NCBI RefSeq assembly: GCF_004458765.1 | Contig: NZ_SPJX01000156.1 | Location: 62,001 to 126,000, forward strand | Length of the DNA stretch: 64,000 nt | Reading direction: 5' to 3' | Source: Microvirga pakistanensis | GTDB taxonomy: Bacteria; Pseudomonadota; Alphaproteobacteria; Rhizobiales; Beijerinckiaceae | Part shown: positions 39,919 to 49,568 of the stretch, one piece after another | Layout of the letters: the number at the start of each line of letters is the position of its first letter | How positions within the stretch are numbered: position 1 is the first letter of the stretch | Translations under genes and position numbers: made by a program | Notes under the pieces: generated by a model | Databases searched by the model: none | What the model was told of the DNA's origin: nothing | Seen by the model: only the letters and a program-made list of their open reading frames with translations

Positions 39919-40892
39919 GCATGTCCGGCGCTGCCCTTCAGGCGTCCGCCCCCGCGCAGGAGCGAGTGCCGGGAGGCCGCTCCTCCCTCACCCGCTCACG
40001 GGTCCGCTCCGCGTGGATCTTCGTCGCGCCGACCCTTGTCGTGCTGGCGCTCATCGCCGGATGGCCCCTGGCGCGCACCATCTGGTTCAGCTTCACGGAT
40101 GCCAGCCTCAACAGCCTCGACGATTACCAGTTCATCGGCTTCGAGAACTACCTCGCCAATTACGACGGCGAGTGGCTGGGCCTGCTCACCGATCCCGACT
40201 GGTGGCATTCCGTGTGGAACACGGTGTGGTTCACAGGGGTCTCCGTGTCCATCGAAACCGTGCTCGGCACCATCGTGGCCCTGATCCTCAACGCGTCCTT
40301 TCCGGGACGCGGCCTCATGCGCGCCGTCATCCTCATCCCCTGGGCGATCCCGACGGTCGTCTCCGCCCGCATGTGGAACTGGATGCTGCACGACCAGTTC
40401 GGCGTGATCAACGACATGCTCCTGCGCCTTGGACTGATCGCTGCGCCCATCACCTGGACGGCCAGTCCCGATACGGCTTTGTGGACCGTGGTGATGGTGG
40501 ACGTGTGGAAGACCACGCCCTTCATGGCGCTTCTCATCCTCGCCGCCCTCCAGATGCTCCCGGGCGACATCTACGAGGCCGCGAAGGTCGATGGCGTTCA
40601 TCCGGTGAAGGTCTTCTTCAGGGTGACGCTGCCGCTCATCAGGCCCGCCCTCGTCGTGGCGGTGATCTTCCGCGCCCTCGACGCGCTGCGCGTCTTCGAC
40701 CTGATCTACGTGCTCACCGCCAACTCCCGCGACACCATGTCGATGTCGGTCTTTGCGCGCCAGCAACTCGTGGACTTCCAGGAGGTGGGCCTCGGCTCGG
40801 CGGCCTCCACCCTCATCTTTCTGATCATCGCCCTGCTGATCGTGATCGCCATGGCGGCGGGCCGGGTTCGCCCGAGCGGAGAGGCGCGATGA
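39915..40892 (+). CDS. thuF: ABC sugar transporter, permease (MalF-like)
   Basis: Inner-membrane permease of 325 residues with six predicted helices after a 30-residue cytoplasmic N-terminus. The EAA loop that contacts the ATPase is EAAKVDGVHPVKVFFRVTLP near 228-247. Start ATG overlaps the previous stop (ATGA) and its own stop overlaps the next start (ATGA), so the three are translationally coupled. Confidence 0.9.
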   Translation: MSMSGAALQASAPAQERVPGGRSSLTRSRVRSAWIFVAPTLVVLALIAGWPLARTIWFSFTDASLNSLDDYQFIGFENYLANYDGEWLGLLTDPDWWHSVWNTVWFTGVSVSIETVLGTIVALILNASFPGRGLMRAVILIPWAIPTVVSARMWNWMLHDQFGVINDMLLRLGLIAAPITWTASPDTALWTVVMVDVWKTTPFMALLILAALQMLPGDIYEAAKVDGVHPVKVFFRVTLPLIRPALVVAVIFRALDALRVFDLIYVLTANSRDTMSMSVFARQQLVDFQEVGLGSAASTLIFLIIALLIVIAMAAGRVRPSGEAR

Positions 40893-41713
40893 AGATTCTC
40901 GCCCGGATCGGATTCTGGCTTCTCGTGGCGGGGATCGGCCTGTTCTCGATTTTTCCGTTCTACTACGCGGTGATCTCGTCCTTCCGCTCAGGAAACGATC
41001 TTTTCTCGGTGGCCTATCTGCCGGAGCGGCTCGACCTCTCGAACTACGTCGCGGTGTTCGAGCGCCAGCCCTTCGGCACGAACATCCTCAACTCCATCGT
41101 GGTGGCGGCCTCGGTCGTGGCCCTGTCGCTCGCGCTCGGGATCACCGCCGCCTATGCGTTCGGGCGCATCCGCTTTCGCGGACGATCGCTGCTGCTCATG
41201 ACGATCCTGGCGGTGTCCATGTTCCCGCAGGTGGCGGTGCTGTCGGGCATGTTCGAGCTGATCCGCGGCTTCGGGCTCTACAACACCCTGCCCGGGCTGA
41301 TCCTCGCGAATCTCATGCTCACCCTGCCCTTCACCGTCTGGGTGCTCACCACCTTCATGCGCGAGTTGCCGAAGGAGATCGAGGAGGCGGCCTTCGTCGA
41401 CGGGGCCACGCCGTGGATCGTGGTGCGCCGCGTCTTCCTGCCGCTCATGATGCCCGCCGCCGTGACCACCGGCCTCCTCGCCTTCATCGTGTCGTGGAAC
41501 GAGTTTCTCTTCGCCCTGACCTTCACCCTGACGAACGAGCGGCGCACCGTGCCGCCCGCCATCGCGCTCATGAGCGGCTCGACGGCCTACGAGCTGCCCT
41601 GGGGCACGATCATGGCGGCGTCGGTGATCGTGACGCTACCGATCATCGCGCTGGTGCTCGTGTTCCAGCGCAAGATCGTGGCGGGCCTCACCGCGGGCGC
41701 GGTCAAGGGATAG
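40889..41713 (+). CDS. thuG: ABC sugar transporter, permease (MalG-like)
   Basis: Second permease, 274 residues, six predicted helices. The EAA loop is EEAAFVDGATPWIVVRRVFLP near 166-187. Pairs with the MalF-like protein in the membrane. The ATPase gene starts 19 bases after its stop. Confidence 0.9.
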   Translation: MKILARIGFWLLVAGIGLFSIFPFYYAVISSFRSGNDLFSVAYLPERLDLSNYVAVFERQPFGTNILNSIVVAASVVALSLALGITAAYAFGRIRFRGRSLLLMTILAVSMFPQVAVLSGMFELIRGFGLYNTLPGLILANLMLTLPFTVWVLTTFMRELPKEIEEAAFVDGATPWIVVRRVFLPLMMPAAVTTGLLAFIVSWNEFLFALTFTLTNERRTVPPAIALMSGSTAYELPWGTIMAASVIVTLPIIALVLVFQRKIVAGLTAGAVKG

Positions 41714-41732
41714 CCTTCGAGGAACATGCGCA

Positions 41733-42869
41733 ATGGCTGATGTGGTTCTCAAAAACGTCCGGAAGTCCTTCGGCAGGGCTCAGGTGATCCACGGCGTCGA
41801 CCTCGACATCGCGGACGGCGAGTTCGTGGTCTTCGTGGGCCCTTCGGGCTGCGGAAAATCCACCCTGCTGCGCCTGATCGCGGGTCTCGAGGACGTCACC
41901 TCCGGCGATCTGTTCATCGGCGGAGAGCGGGTGAACGACCGTGCGCCCGCCAAGCGCGGCATCGCCATGGTGTTCCAGTCCTATGCGCTCTACCCGCACA
42001 TGAACGTCTACGACAACATGGCTTTCGGACTGGAGCTGGCGAAGTCCTCCAGATCCGCGATCGACGCCAAGGTGCGCGAGGCGGCGCGCATGCTGCAGAT
42101 CGAGAGCCTGCTCGACCGCAAGCCGCGCGAGCTGTCCGGCGGCCAGCGCCAGCGCGTCGCCATCGGCCGCGCCATCGTGCGAGATCCGAAGGTCTTTCTC
42201 TTCGACGAGCCCCTGTCGAACCTCGACGCCGCCCTGCGTGTGCAGACCCGAATCGAGATCGCCAAGCTCCACGCGGACACCCGCGCCACCATGATCTATG
42301 TGACGCACGATCAGGTGGAGGCGATGACCCTCGCGGACCGGATCGTGGTGCTGAACGCGGGACGCGTCGAGCAGGTGGGCACGCCCCTCGAACTCTATCA
42401 TCGCCCGGCCAATCTCTTTGTCGCGGGCTTTCTTGGCTCGCCGCAGATGAACTTCATCCCCTGCGCGGTCTCGCGGACCGATGCGGACGGGGTGCAGGTG
42501 CAATTGCCGAACGGCGGCACGGTCACGGTGCCCGTCTCGCCGGCAGGGGTGCGCGCGGGCGAGACGGTGACGCTCGGCATCCGCCCAGACCATGTGAAGG
42601 TCTTGGACCAGGGCGCCCTCGCCGGGCGGATCGCGCTCGTGGAGGAACTGGGCGAGAGCCACCTGCTCCATGTGGATATCGGCCGGGAGCGCCCCCTGAC
42701 GGTCCGCGAGCCGGGGGATTCGCGCCACGAGGCCGGGCAGGAGATCGGCCTGTCCCTCGACGGGGCGTTCTGTCACCTGTTCCGGGAATCCGGGGGGGCC
42801 CTGCCCCTGCTCGCCCCCGCCGGTTCACCCACGGGCCGTCCCGCCGCCCGAGCCATCAACGCCGCCTGA
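41733..42869 (+). CDS. thuK: ABC sugar transporter, ATP-binding protein (MalK/UgpC-like)
   Basis: ATPase of 378 residues. Walker A GPSGCGKST (about 37-45), Q-loop VFQSYALYPHMNV, signature LSGGQRQRVAIGRAI (about 135-149), Walker B FLFDEPLSNLD, then a TOBE domain from about 235. No transcription regulator or sugar hydrolase gene is adjacent; the cassette is transport-only. Confidence 0.94.
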   Translation: MADVVLKNVRKSFGRAQVIHGVDLDIADGEFVVFVGPSGCGKSTLLRLIAGLEDVTSGDLFIGGERVNDRAPAKRGIAMVFQSYALYPHMNVYDNMAFGLELAKSSRSAIDAKVREAARMLQIESLLDRKPRELSGGQRQRVAIGRAIVRDPKVFLFDEPLSNLDAALRVQTRIEIAKLHADTRATMIYVTHDQVEAMTLADRIVVLNAGRVEQVGTPLELYHRPANLFVAGFLGSPQMNFIPCAVSRTDADGVQVQLPNGGTVTVPVSPAGVRAGETVTLGIRPDHVKVLDQGALAGRIALVEELGESHLLHVDIGRERPLTVREPGDSRHEAGQEIGLSLDGAFCHLFRESGGALPLLAPAGSPTGRPAARAINAA

Positions 42870-42915
42870 TCTCGACGCGAGGCGACTTCCTCTATAGTGG
42901 CTATCGTGCGACACC

Positions 42916-43051
42916 AGAGCATCGTGCGGACCCAGAGGGCCACGTCAGTGAAAAGTGGATCCGGTTTTCCGCACGAACGATGCTCTCAACCTAAGAAGAA
43001 GCATCGGATTGATCCCAAAAGTGCAAGTCCACCTTCGGGTCGGATGCTGTA
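42916..43051. repeat. AGAGCATCGTGCGGACCC-type repeat, right copy flanking the ABC operon
   Basis: Fuller copy of the repeat at 38430-38533, with the internal GTGGATCCGGTTTTCCGCACGA also seen in part at 19278. The inverted words AGCATCGTGCGGA and TCCGCACGAACGATGCT let it fold into a long hairpin. Confidence 0.7.
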
Positions 43052-43067
43052 GCATGAGGAGGCGCCC

Positions 43068-43628
43068 ATGGTCTCGAACGACGACGAGCTGATCGCCTTC
43101 GTCGAATCCCTGAGCCCCCGGGCGCGCCTCATGGGCGTCGATCTCGGCACGAAGACCATCGGCCTTGCCCTCTCCGACGTGGAAAAGCGGATCGCAACGC
43201 CGCTCGAAACCCTCAAGCGGGTGAAGTTCACCCCGGACGCGCAGCAGATCAAGGCGCTGGCGGAGCGTTACGAGGTCGGCGGGCTCGTGTTCGGTCTTCC
43301 TCTCAACATGGATGGCTCGGAGGGCCCCCGTTCCCAGGCGACCCGCGCCTTCGTGCGCAACCTCAAGCCCCTCCTCCCGCTTCCGGTGCTGTTCTGGGAC
43401 GAGCGCATGTCCACCATGGTCGTCACCCGCACGCTCCTCGACGCAGACGCCTCTCGCGCCAAGCGCGCCGACGCCGTGGACAAGATGGCCGCCGCCTACA
43501 TCCTGCAGGGCGCGCTCGACCGCTACGAGCGGATCGCGGCGGATGCGGAAGCCGCGCAGGACGAGGCCGAGTACCGCTCCCGCATCGGTCTCGACGAGCC
43601 CCCGGAGGGCGGCTCGCTGGACGATTGA
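43068..43628 (+). CDS. ruvX: Putative pre-16S rRNA nuclease / Holliday junction resolvase YqgF
   Basis: RNase H-like protein of 186 residues. The first catalytic Asp is in [16 protein letters not shown] (about 24), the glutamate in [17 protein letters not shown] region and the last Asp in [14 protein letters not shown]. YqgF trims the 5' end of 16S rRNA in E. coli. A 30-residue C-terminal tail is longer than in E. coli. Confidence 0.92.
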   Translation: MVSNDDELIAFVESLSPRARLMGVDLGTKTIGLALSDVEKRIATPLETLKRVKFTPDAQQIKALAERYEVGGLVFGLPLNMDGSEGPRSQATRAFVRNLKPLLPLPVLFWDERMSTMVVTRTLLDADASRAKRADAVDKMAAAYILQGALDRYERIAADAEAAQDEAEYRSRIGLDEPPEGGSLDD

Positions 43629-43656
43629 GCCCCAGCGAACGTCAACCGGCGCCGCG

Positions 43657-45840
43657 TCATCCCGACGCCGCGGCATCGGCGCGATGCCGGATCCGCTGGA
43701 TGGAGAGCTCGTAGTACTCGTCGAGGCCGAATGTCTTGCCGAGTTCCCGACAGAGGAGGATCAATTCGAGGGCTCGCGGCCAGTCGCCACGGCGATAGGC
43801 CGCCAGCATGGCGCCGTTTCGCTCGACCAGCTCCGCGAAGTCGGGGCTTCGAAGCACATCGGCATCGCCCAGGATCGTGAAGATCCGCTCTAGATCGCGC
43901 TTCCCCCTCACCTGGAGGTGGTCGATCTCGAGCACGGCGAAGCGCGCGCGGACGGCCTGGGCGGTTTTCTCGCCGACCAGAATGGAAACGCCGTACTGCT
44001 TCGTCAGCCCTTCCAGACGGGACGCCAGGTTCACCGTGTCGCCCAGCACCGAATAGTTGAAGTGGAGATCGGATCCGAAGTTGCCGACGACGCAGCGACC
44101 GGTATTCACCCCGATCCCGATCCTCAGCGGCAAAGCCTCCTGACCGTCGCCCATGTCCTTCTGTCGCTGCTCGTTGAGCGCCGTGAGACTGTCGAGCATC
44201 GCCAACGCCGCCTCGCATGCGTTCACCTCGTGATCGGGGTCGGCGAGCGGAGCGTTCCAGAAGGCCATGATCGCGTCGCCCATGTATTTGTCGATCGTGC
44301 CGCGGCGCTTCATGATGTCCCGTGTCAGCGGGGTGAAGAGCCGATTGATGAGCGCCGTGAGCCCCTGCGGATCATCCTTGTAGAGTTCGGAAATGGCCGT
44401 GAAGCCTCGCACGTCCGAGAAGAGGACCGTCAGCTCGCGCTGTTCGCCGCCGAGGGTCAGCTTCTCCGGCGATTGCGCCAGCTGTTCGACCAGGTCGGGA
44501 GAAAGGTACTGGCTGAAGGCCGATCTGATCCGGTAGCGATCGGCCGAAACGGTCATGTAGTTGGTCCACACGAGCACCGCATAAACCAGGAAACTCGACA
44601 GCAACGGGAAGGTGTAGTCGATGAGAAGACCGCGGCTTGTGAAACAGTACCACGACACCCCCAGTGTCACCCCGGCCGTGACGCCGCCGAGGACGAAGAG
44701 AGTTCCGGCATTCACCTTGGGCGCCTGGGCGATCAGCAGCACGCTCATCAGCGCCGCGAGCGCAAGCTCGATGAAGGCCGTGTAGCTCGGCCGGCTCAAG
44801 GTCGAGCCCGCGAGAGCACTCTCCAGAAGCTGCGCATGCAGTTCCACCCCCGGCAGCGCCGGGTGGACAGGAGTGACCTTGAGATCGAGAAGACCGGCGG
44901 CCGAGGTCCCGATGAGCACCATTTTCCCCGCCAGGGCATCGGCCGGCACTCTGCCGCGCAAAAGATCGATTGCGGAAATATACCGGTCCAGATCAGGAGG
45001 TGCGTAATGAACCCAGACCCGGCCCTTGCCGTCCGTCGGGATCTCGAATTCGCCGACCCCGACGCCTCGGACGCCGCTTTGATCCGTCTTGACGAGAATG
45101 GCTTCCGACCCGGTCGCGACCCTCAGCATCTCCAGGGAGAGCGACGGAACGATGGTTCCGTCGGCCACTGCCACGACCGGGATGCGGCGAACGACACCGT
45201 CCCGGTCGGGAGCCACCGAGAACATGCCATGGCCTCGCGCGGCTTCGTCGAGAACGGCGAGGTTGCGCAGCAGGTGCGGAAACTCGAACAGGAAGAGGCG
45301 CGGATCCGGCCCGAGGGTGGCAATTCCCGTCTGGATCCCTGCCTGCGCGGTGGGCAAAGCGCCCGAGACGCGATACCCCGAACGTCCGAGAACCACCGCG
45401 GAGGATCGGATGGTCTCGGCAAAGATGGTGTCGTTGCTCGGCAGGTGCCGGAGCTTCTCCCGTGTCGCGTCGTCCAAGCCCTGGAAGGCCTCGGCTGCGA
45501 CCTCCGGTGAGCTGCGATCGGGCTCCGGAAAAAGCACGTCGAACCCGATGACCGTTCCGCCCGCTTCGACGATCCTCGTCACCATCTCGGCCATGATCGT
45601 GCGTGGCCATGGCCATTGTCCCAGATCCCGCAGACTCCGCTCGTCGATATCGATGACCGCCACGTGGTCCTGGCGCTCGGCACGCGGGTAGATGAGCTGA
45701 TAGATGTCGAGCGACTTCAGACGAACGGTCTCGATAGGCCCCGGGTCCAGGATCCGGAGCGCCAGCAGGCAGACGAGAAGCAGGAGACCGACGATCCGGC
45801 CGGTTCCGAAGCGCCGGGTCCTATTGAGAATCGCCGTCAT
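43657..45840 (-). CDS. CHASE2-domain class III adenylate/guanylate cyclase
   Basis: Membrane signalling enzyme of 727 residues. A first helix (about 15-28), an extracytoplasmic CHASE2 sensor (about 45-330), three close membrane helices (about 345-430), then a class III cyclase domain (about 470-650). Metal-binding Asp residues lie in LFSDVRGFTA and in KYMGDAIMAFW, and the later substrate region is VLGDTVNLASRLEGL. It should make cAMP (or cGMP) in response to a periplasmic signal. It follows the FecR/VWA gene on the same strand after a 135-base gap, a CHASE2-FecR pairing seen in other rhizobia. Confidence 0.92.
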   Translation of the reverse strand: MTAILNRTRRFGTGRIVGLLLLVCLLALRILDPGPIETVRLKSLDIYQLIYPRAERQDHVAVIDIDERSLRDLGQWPWPRTIMAEMVTRIVEAGGTVIGFDVLFPEPDRSSPEVAAEAFQGLDDATREKLRHLPSNDTIFAETIRSSAVVLGRSGYRVSGALPTAQAGIQTGIATLGPDPRLFLFEFPHLLRNLAVLDEAARGHGMFSVAPDRDGVVRRIPVVAVADGTIVPSLSLEMLRVATGSEAILVKTDQSGVRGVGVGEFEIPTDGKGRVWVHYAPPDLDRYISAIDLLRGRVPADALAGKMVLIGTSAAGLLDLKVTPVHPALPGVELHAQLLESALAGSTLSRPSYTAFIELALAALMSVLLIAQAPKVNAGTLFVLGGVTAGVTLGVSWYCFTSRGLLIDYTFPLLSSFLVYAVLVWTNYMTVSADRYRIRSAFSQYLSPDLVEQLAQSPEKLTLGGEQRELTVLFSDVRGFTAISELYKDDPQGLTALINRLFTPLTRDIMKRRGTIDKYMGDAIMAFWNAPLADPDHEVNACEAALAMLDSLTALNEQRQKDMGDGQEALPLRIGIGVNTGRCVVGNFGSDLHFNYSVLGDTVNLASRLEGLTKQYGVSILVGEKTAQAVRARFAVLEIDHLQVRGKRDLERIFTILGDADVLRSPDFAELVERNGAMLAAYRRGDWPRALELILLCRELGKTFGLDEYYELSIQRIRHRADAAASG

Positions 45841-45975
45841 GAGGGTCGTTCCATGGGAGCAGGGTCTCGTGATCGAGCTGGGCCGCCCTGAAAGCGGCCG
45901 GATCGCAGCCGCATGGTCTGCCGGCTGACGCCCTCATGGAGCGGACCGAAGCGACGGCTGTCGGAGCATGTTCCC

Positions 45976-48690
45976 TCACAGGATGCTATCCGTGGAGCGG
46001 GGCAGAGCGCCTGCGATCGTCAGCTCGGTCGCAAGCACCTCACCGCTTTCGAACGTGACCGTCGCCGACACGGTGTTCTGATCGCCTGCGCGCCGTCCCA
46101 AGCCGCCGACCGATGCGTCGAGAACCCATCCTCCTGACGTAAGAGCGAGATCCTCTGGACCGATCTCGCCGATCTCTCGACCGTTCACGAACACGTCGAC
46201 ATCGGCGATCGTCCCGCGTGGCAGTGGCGATCCCAGGATCGAGACGTCGATCTGGTCCGGCGACGTCAGCCGAGAGGCTCCACCCGTGTTGTCGATCTCG
46301 TTCAGTCCTGACACATCCGAATTCCCGCCGACGCCAAGCGCGGTGATCTTCGCTCCGTAGCGGTCCTCCAAGATTGCGGTCTCGGCATCGACCGAGCCCT
46401 GCCCCCTCCCGTCCGAGAGGAAATACAGGAAGTTGGCCTCGCCTCCCTGGTCGAGACCCTCCAGGCGCTGATTGGCCGCCCTCAAGGCATTCGCGAAGTT
46501 CGTCGCGCCCCCGGCATCGAGGCCCCTGAGATAAGTCGCGATGGCCCCGTTGCCGGCCTGCCCCAGGTTGAAGGTTGCAGCATTCACGCCGCTCTGATTA
46601 TTGCCGCCGGAGCTGGCTGGATCGGCGCTCCCGTTGAAGGGTATGACCGTCACCGTGACATCCGCGGAAGAGAAGCCGAGGCTCCTCACCCGCTCGGTGA
46701 GCGCAATCAGACCGGCGATCTCCGCATCGAGAACGGTATTCGCGCGGCCATCCCCGTTGAGATCGCCGACGGGTGTTCCCTCGAACCCGTCCAAGGTGCT
46801 TCCCGAGATGTCGATCAGATAGAGGATGTTCATCTGCGGCTGCAGGATCGGGCCGAGGCCGATGGTCAATTCCAGATCCGCCGTCGCAGAGGTCGTAGCC
46901 CTCGGCGCATCGACCGAAAGCGACACGGCCTGACGATTGAACGCGAGGATGTCGCTGTCGTACGCGACTTGACGGGGCGACGAGAACGCTCCCTCTCCAC
47001 GGACCTGCAGGCTCACGGTTGCCGTATCGGTTCCTCCGTTGCCGTCGGCCACCGTATAGGTGAACGTGACCGTTGCCGTCTCACCGGCACTGAGGGCCTC
47101 GAAGCCGCTGCCCGGATCGAAGACGAGGCGACCCGTTGCATCCAGACTGACGGAACCCTCGCTCGGATCGGTCCAGCGAACCAGCCGGAGGGAATCGCCA
47201 TCGATGTCGCGATCGTTGGAGAGAACGGCAAGGACCGTTCGTCCGCTCTCGTCAACCGCGCCCATGCGATCGTTCCTTGCGACGGGGGCATCGTTGCGGC
47301 CGTCGATGATCCAGCTCACCGAGGTCGGTACTGTGATGCCGTTGTCGAACACCAAGCTGTAATTGACGGTCACCGTCTCCGTTTCGCCGACTCCCAGATG
47401 CTGGTAGGCCGGATCCGCAGGGTCCAGGCGAAAGCTCCGGGTGTTTTCGAGATACGTCACCCCGGGGGGTAACGATGAGGGCACGACCACACGGGAGAGA
47501 GTTCTCCCGGCTGATGGATCGAAAGCCGCCAGGGCGCTGAGTTGGGCAACGGATCCATCCTCCACCGCGCTGCCCTCAGCCGGCGCCGGCACCGCGACGG
47601 GGGAAGGAGGAATCGCATTAGGGACAACGCTGCGCATCCAGGTCGGAAGCACCAACGCGAAGTCCAAAGGATCGGGCGGATCGACGGGCTGGGAGAAGTT
47701 CACAGGGACGATGAGAGCATCGTCGGGATCGCTGCTGCCTCCCCTCTGCCGAAGCTCGGTGGAGAAGAACCGAAACAACTCCCTGACGATGTCGTTTTCG
47801 CTCCGGATCTCGTCATTCGTCTTGGCGATTTGCGTCACCTGCGGATCGGACCCGGACACCGGCGTCAGGAGGGTCGCGATGCGGGCGTCCGATACCGATG
47901 CGATCACGCGGGATGGATCGTTCTTGGCCAGAAGAACGATTGAACCGACGCGTCCGTCCGGTTCGGTGAGCAGGGAAACCCGCGTGGTTCCGCTGGCTGC
48001 GGCGATCTCCGTCTGAACGGCCGTTCCCCTGATGGCCATCGTCGCGACCGGCGTGTCGATCTTGAGATCTCCGGTCTTGGCGATGCGTCCCGCCACGAAC
48101 CCGATGACGCCCTGAACGAGCGTCAGGAGCGCGGAATTCGCACTGGAATCCGCAGAATAGACCATGTCGTTCAGCACCATTCGGGCGCTCGACGATAGGC
48201 TGAAGACCGTTCCGTCGTTGAATTTGATCGTCAGCGCCGAATTGGGCCCGGTCTGCACGACGTCGCCCTTCGCGACGACATCGCCAAGCCGCAGCGTGAT
48301 CGCGACGCCGTTCCGCAGGACGGTGACCGATCCTGACGCTTTCTCGACACGGCCGATCGGAGCCAGAACTGCCGCCGCGCCGCCCGCCTGCGCGTACTGG
48401 CCTGCTGCATCCGGACCTGCCAACGCCTCGACGGTCGCGCCGGTCAGGCTTGCCCCTTCCGGCGTCGTGATGCCGAGACGCCTTTCGCCCTTGAAGTATC
48501 CCGAGATGACGGCATCCGTCTCGGGTCCTGTGAGCAGAAGGTCGGCTCCTGACCTTCGGAAACCAGCGTTGAACAGCAGATCCTTGTCGGGGAACAGGAT
48601 TGCGGCGTCCGGGTCAGCCGCACTCCTCGACGCCTCGGCAGCGTCGATCTGAATGTGATGAACACTGGCGCCGTCCCCGGATCGGTACAC
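45976..48690 (-). CDS. FecR domain / Ig-like (VCBS-cadherin) / von Willebrand A protein
   Basis: Protein of 904 residues. A FecR-like domain covers about 118-235 (GSVTVLRNGVAITLRLGDVV, NDGTVFSLSSSARM, TPVATMAIRGTAV). Two Ig/cadherin-like repeats follow at about 375-465 and 466-565, the second with NDAPVARNDR and SNDRDIDGDSLRL as in VCBS/RTX adhesins. A von Willebrand A domain covers about 618-800 with MIDAS DISGS (627-631), and an EF-hand-like DLNGDGRAN loop sits within it. A last beta domain closes the chain. No N-terminal signal peptide is visible; type I secretion is possible but no RTX tail is clear. The start is GTG at 48690 with AAGGGGG five bases before it. Confidence 0.85.
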   Translation of the reverse strand: MYRSGDGASVHHIQIDAAEASRSAADPDAAILFPDKDLLFNAGFRRSGADLLLTGPETDAVISGYFKGERRLGITTPEGASLTGATVEALAGPDAAGQYAQAGGAAAVLAPIGRVEKASGSVTVLRNGVAITLRLGDVVAKGDVVQTGPNSALTIKFNDGTVFSLSSSARMVLNDMVYSADSSANSALLTLVQGVIGFVAGRIAKTGDLKIDTPVATMAIRGTAVQTEIAAASGTTRVSLLTEPDGRVGSIVLLAKNDPSRVIASVSDARIATLLTPVSGSDPQVTQIAKTNDEIRSENDIVRELFRFFSTELRQRGGSSDPDDALIVPVNFSQPVDPPDPLDFALVLPTWMRSVVPNAIPPSPVAVPAPAEGSAVEDGSVAQLSALAAFDPSAGRTLSRVVVPSSLPPGVTYLENTRSFRLDPADPAYQHLGVGETETVTVNYSLVFDNGITVPTSVSWIIDGRNDAPVARNDRMGAVDESGRTVLAVLSNDRDIDGDSLRLVRWTDPSEGSVSLDATGRLVFDPGSGFEALSAGETATVTFTYTVADGNGGTDTATVSLQVRGEGAFSSPRQVAYDSDILAFNRQAVSLSVDAPRATTSATADLELTIGLGPILQPQMNILYLIDISGSTLDGFEGTPVGDLNGDGRANTVLDAEIAGLIALTERVRSLGFSSADVTVTVIPFNGSADPASSGGNNQSGVNAATFNLGQAGNGAIATYLRGLDAGGATNFANALRAANQRLEGLDQGGEANFLYFLSDGRGQGSVDAETAILEDRYGAKITALGVGGNSDVSGLNEIDNTGGASRLTSPDQIDVSILGSPLPRGTIADVDVFVNGREIGEIGPEDLALTSGGWVLDASVGGLGRRAGDQNTVSATVTFESGEVLATELTIAGALPRSTDSIL

Positions 48691-48896
48691 AGCAACCCCC
48701 TTTGGGCTCCTGCGAGCATAATCCTTTCGCCAGTTCTTTCCTAATAGAACGAAGTCCTAGGCACGGAAGACTCTCCCGCTCGCAGCCCTCACGAACGGGC
48801 TGCGGGTCAGTTTGGGACATGCCCGATGTCCCGCATGAACGCCGCTCCGAAAACAAACGGGATGAGCAGGATGCCGTCTTCGTCAGCCTGGACGAT

Positions 48897-49313
48897 CTAG
48901 CCCTTGGCCCTGACCGCGCCCGTCGGGGCGACAGGGCATGCGATCACGAACTCGGAATGCAACGACGTGATCTCGGTCCCACTCACGAGCCTGCATTCTC
49001 TCAGATCCGCGCGCGTGGCCATGTACTCCACAACGGCTTCCTCGTGCCTCACACCGGTGACCCCAACGCTCGGCTGGATTCCATTGTACCTCTCGCAAAA
49101 GGATTGGCGGGCCTCCGAGAGTTCGTACGCTCTCACGAGGATTCGCGATGTCCCGGGCTTACGATACACCTGATACCCGCCGCCGCATCGGGTGCTCACG
49201 TTCGTGTAGGCCACGCCCCAGTATTCATGCAATGAACCCTGTGCCGAGGGCGACGCGCAGGCGGACAGGGACAGGATGAGCGCAACGGCTGGGAATAAAG
49301 CTCGGCCGACCAT
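48897..49313 (-). CDS. Small lipoprotein of unknown function
   Basis: Protein of 138 residues with a lipoprotein signal: hydrophobic ALFPAVALILSL followed by lipobox LSAC (Cys about 19). The mature part has four further cysteines, so disulfides are likely. Not recognised. The ATG at 49313 follows GAGGAATCG; an in-frame ATG 36 bases upstream would spoil the signal. A palindrome with arms CGCAGCCC and GGGCTGCG (48781-48804) lies downstream. Confidence 0.7.
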   Translation of the reverse strand: MVGRALFPAVALILSLSACASPSAQGSLHEYWGVAYTNVSTRCGGGYQVYRKPGTSRILVRAYELSEARQSFCERYNGIQPSVGVTGVRHEEAVVEYMATRADLRECRLVSGTEITSLHSEFVIACPVAPTGAVRAKG

Positions 49314-49568
49314 CGATTCCTCGCTGACGAACGGAAGGAGCATTATCACCTACCAGCAACTGTCGAGCTTGTCTCGCCAGCGGGTGGAGAAAGCAGCGCA
49401 TCTTCGAGCGAGAACCGCCGTGCCTGGGTGGGCTGCGCCTTAACACTAATACTTTTTAACAAACAAGTTGGGCATTTTCTGCGTTGATCGGGCGCTGCCC
49501 GATCATTAATCTCCCATCACAAGAAAAAAGGCCGCCGTTGCCAGCGACCCGAAGGTTAGGGAGGAAAC

